64,000 bases of DNA. Origin: Lethocerus indicus (Eukaryota; Arthropoda; Insecta; Hemiptera; Belostomatidae). Made by a program: the position numbers and the translations under genes. The DNA lies in assembly GCA_019843655.1 (NCBI GenBank), contig JACDQD010000004.1, positions 7,874,001 through 7,938,000 of the forward strand, given 5' to 3'. The notes beneath the pieces were generated by a model, which searched no databases, was not told the origin of the DNA, and saw nothing but the letters and a program-made list of their open reading frames with translations. Position 1 is the stretch's first letter; the number at the start of each line of letters is the position of its first letter. Below, piece after piece: positions 63,302 to 64,000 of the stretch.

Positions 63302-64000
63302 GTTGGACGTGGAGCCGGGCCAAATTCGATAGGTACTATCAGGCGGGACGCCCTCCACTCATCGGATATTAATTATTGGCGTGTACGCCCTCTCAGCACC
63401 GCCTAGTGTTTAACAAAAACCGTATTCCACCCCCGCCACCTCATTCTTGGCAACAAATCCAGGCTCCCCGCCGACTGTTATTGAATGAATTATAGTTTTC
63501 CGAACAGTCCAGTTCCTCACAACAGAATGTCGTTTTATAGCTATAAATAAATGGCCACGTTCAAAATCTATTAGCTCATCCAAACGGTTTTTAAAATTAA
63601 CTGAATCGACATTAAAACATTCGTACAAAGAAAGTTCGTTGATCCAAGATTGTAAGTCGGAAGATTTGATAAGCGGAAACAGACGAAACGCTGAGCAGAA
63701 TTGAATTGATAAAAGAATCCTACAGATCTGTATTAATTTATGATATTCCCAACGTTCACAGACACCACCTAGTCGATCATACAAAACTAGTTGACTTATA
63801 ATAATTTCCTTCGCTGTTCTCTATAACTCTCTACTAGAAATTAAGTACTAAGAGATTTCTCTTGTGATATTGAGATGCCCCAGAGGAGGCAAATGATAAA
63901 ACCGGCAAAATGACGCGTTAAATATTATTTACAAATAATTATTCGTACCGAATATTTGAACATTTTGTGCGTTTTCAAAGAGCGATAAACTTCAAGGCTA

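Larger units (their letters stand above)
55608..64000. other. Gene-free stretch with GC-rich islands
   Basis: I recognise no gene. GC/CpG-rich patches lie near 56.08-56.26 kb, 59.75-59.96 kb, 60.48-60.72 kb and 62.99-63.17 kb. GA tracts lie at 61.92 and 63.21 kb. A 124-codon minus-strand frame at 63410-63784 starts with TTG and resembles no family I know. 57.0-59.7 kb is plain AT-rich DNA. Confidence 0.55.

Noticed and set aside
63410..63784. 124-codon open frame on the minus strand
   Set aside because: No ATG at its start, no recognised motif and no neighbouring splice signals that I could defend, although its composition looks less random than most.

Overview
The window looks like non-coding eukaryotic DNA, most probably from an arthropod. 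The background is A/T-rich with homeodomain-like TAATTA words everywhere, there are GA/CT and CA microsatellites, short GC- and CpG-rich islands, degraded transposon ends and tRNA-derived fragments. There is no operon structure, no rRNA and no CRISPR array. No open frame exceeds about 145 codons. Several of the longest frames open only at a TTG, and none carries a protein domain that I recognise with confidence. I therefore annotate no host protein-coding gene. The window could be intergenic, or lie inside a very large intron.

Layout. 1-8.9 kb is AT-rich with a few strong hairpins. 13.5 kb holds a likely tRNA-derived SINE remnant. 13.6-27.4 kb is mostly featureless apart from palindromes, short tandem repeats and a GA tract near 22.95 kb. 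From 27.48 kb onward a short dispersed repeat recurs (27.48, 35.14, 37.48, 47.89, 54.78 and 55.5 kb), the last copy being inverted. At 42.86-43.38 kb there is the 5' end of a piggyBac-like DNA transposon: a CCCTTTGC terminus, subterminal hairpin repeats, a TATA box, a possible 5' UTR intron and a 29-codon reading frame that stops early. A second tRNA-like fragment lies at 54.2 kb. The last 8 kb has GC-rich islands, a C-run tract that can form a G-quadruplex on the minus strand, and a long GA tract.

Most interesting observation. The dispersed repeat, read on the + strand at 55.49-55.54 kb, can fold into a three-way junction that carries the hammerhead-ribozyme core words CTGAAGA and GAAA. All three helices can pair, but the usual NUH cleavage triplet is missing. 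Hammerhead motifs are known in Penelope-like elements and retrozymes, so a relic of such an element is a reasonable hypothesis. Catalysis is not supported.

All alignments and counts were made by eye. Nothing was searched against a database.
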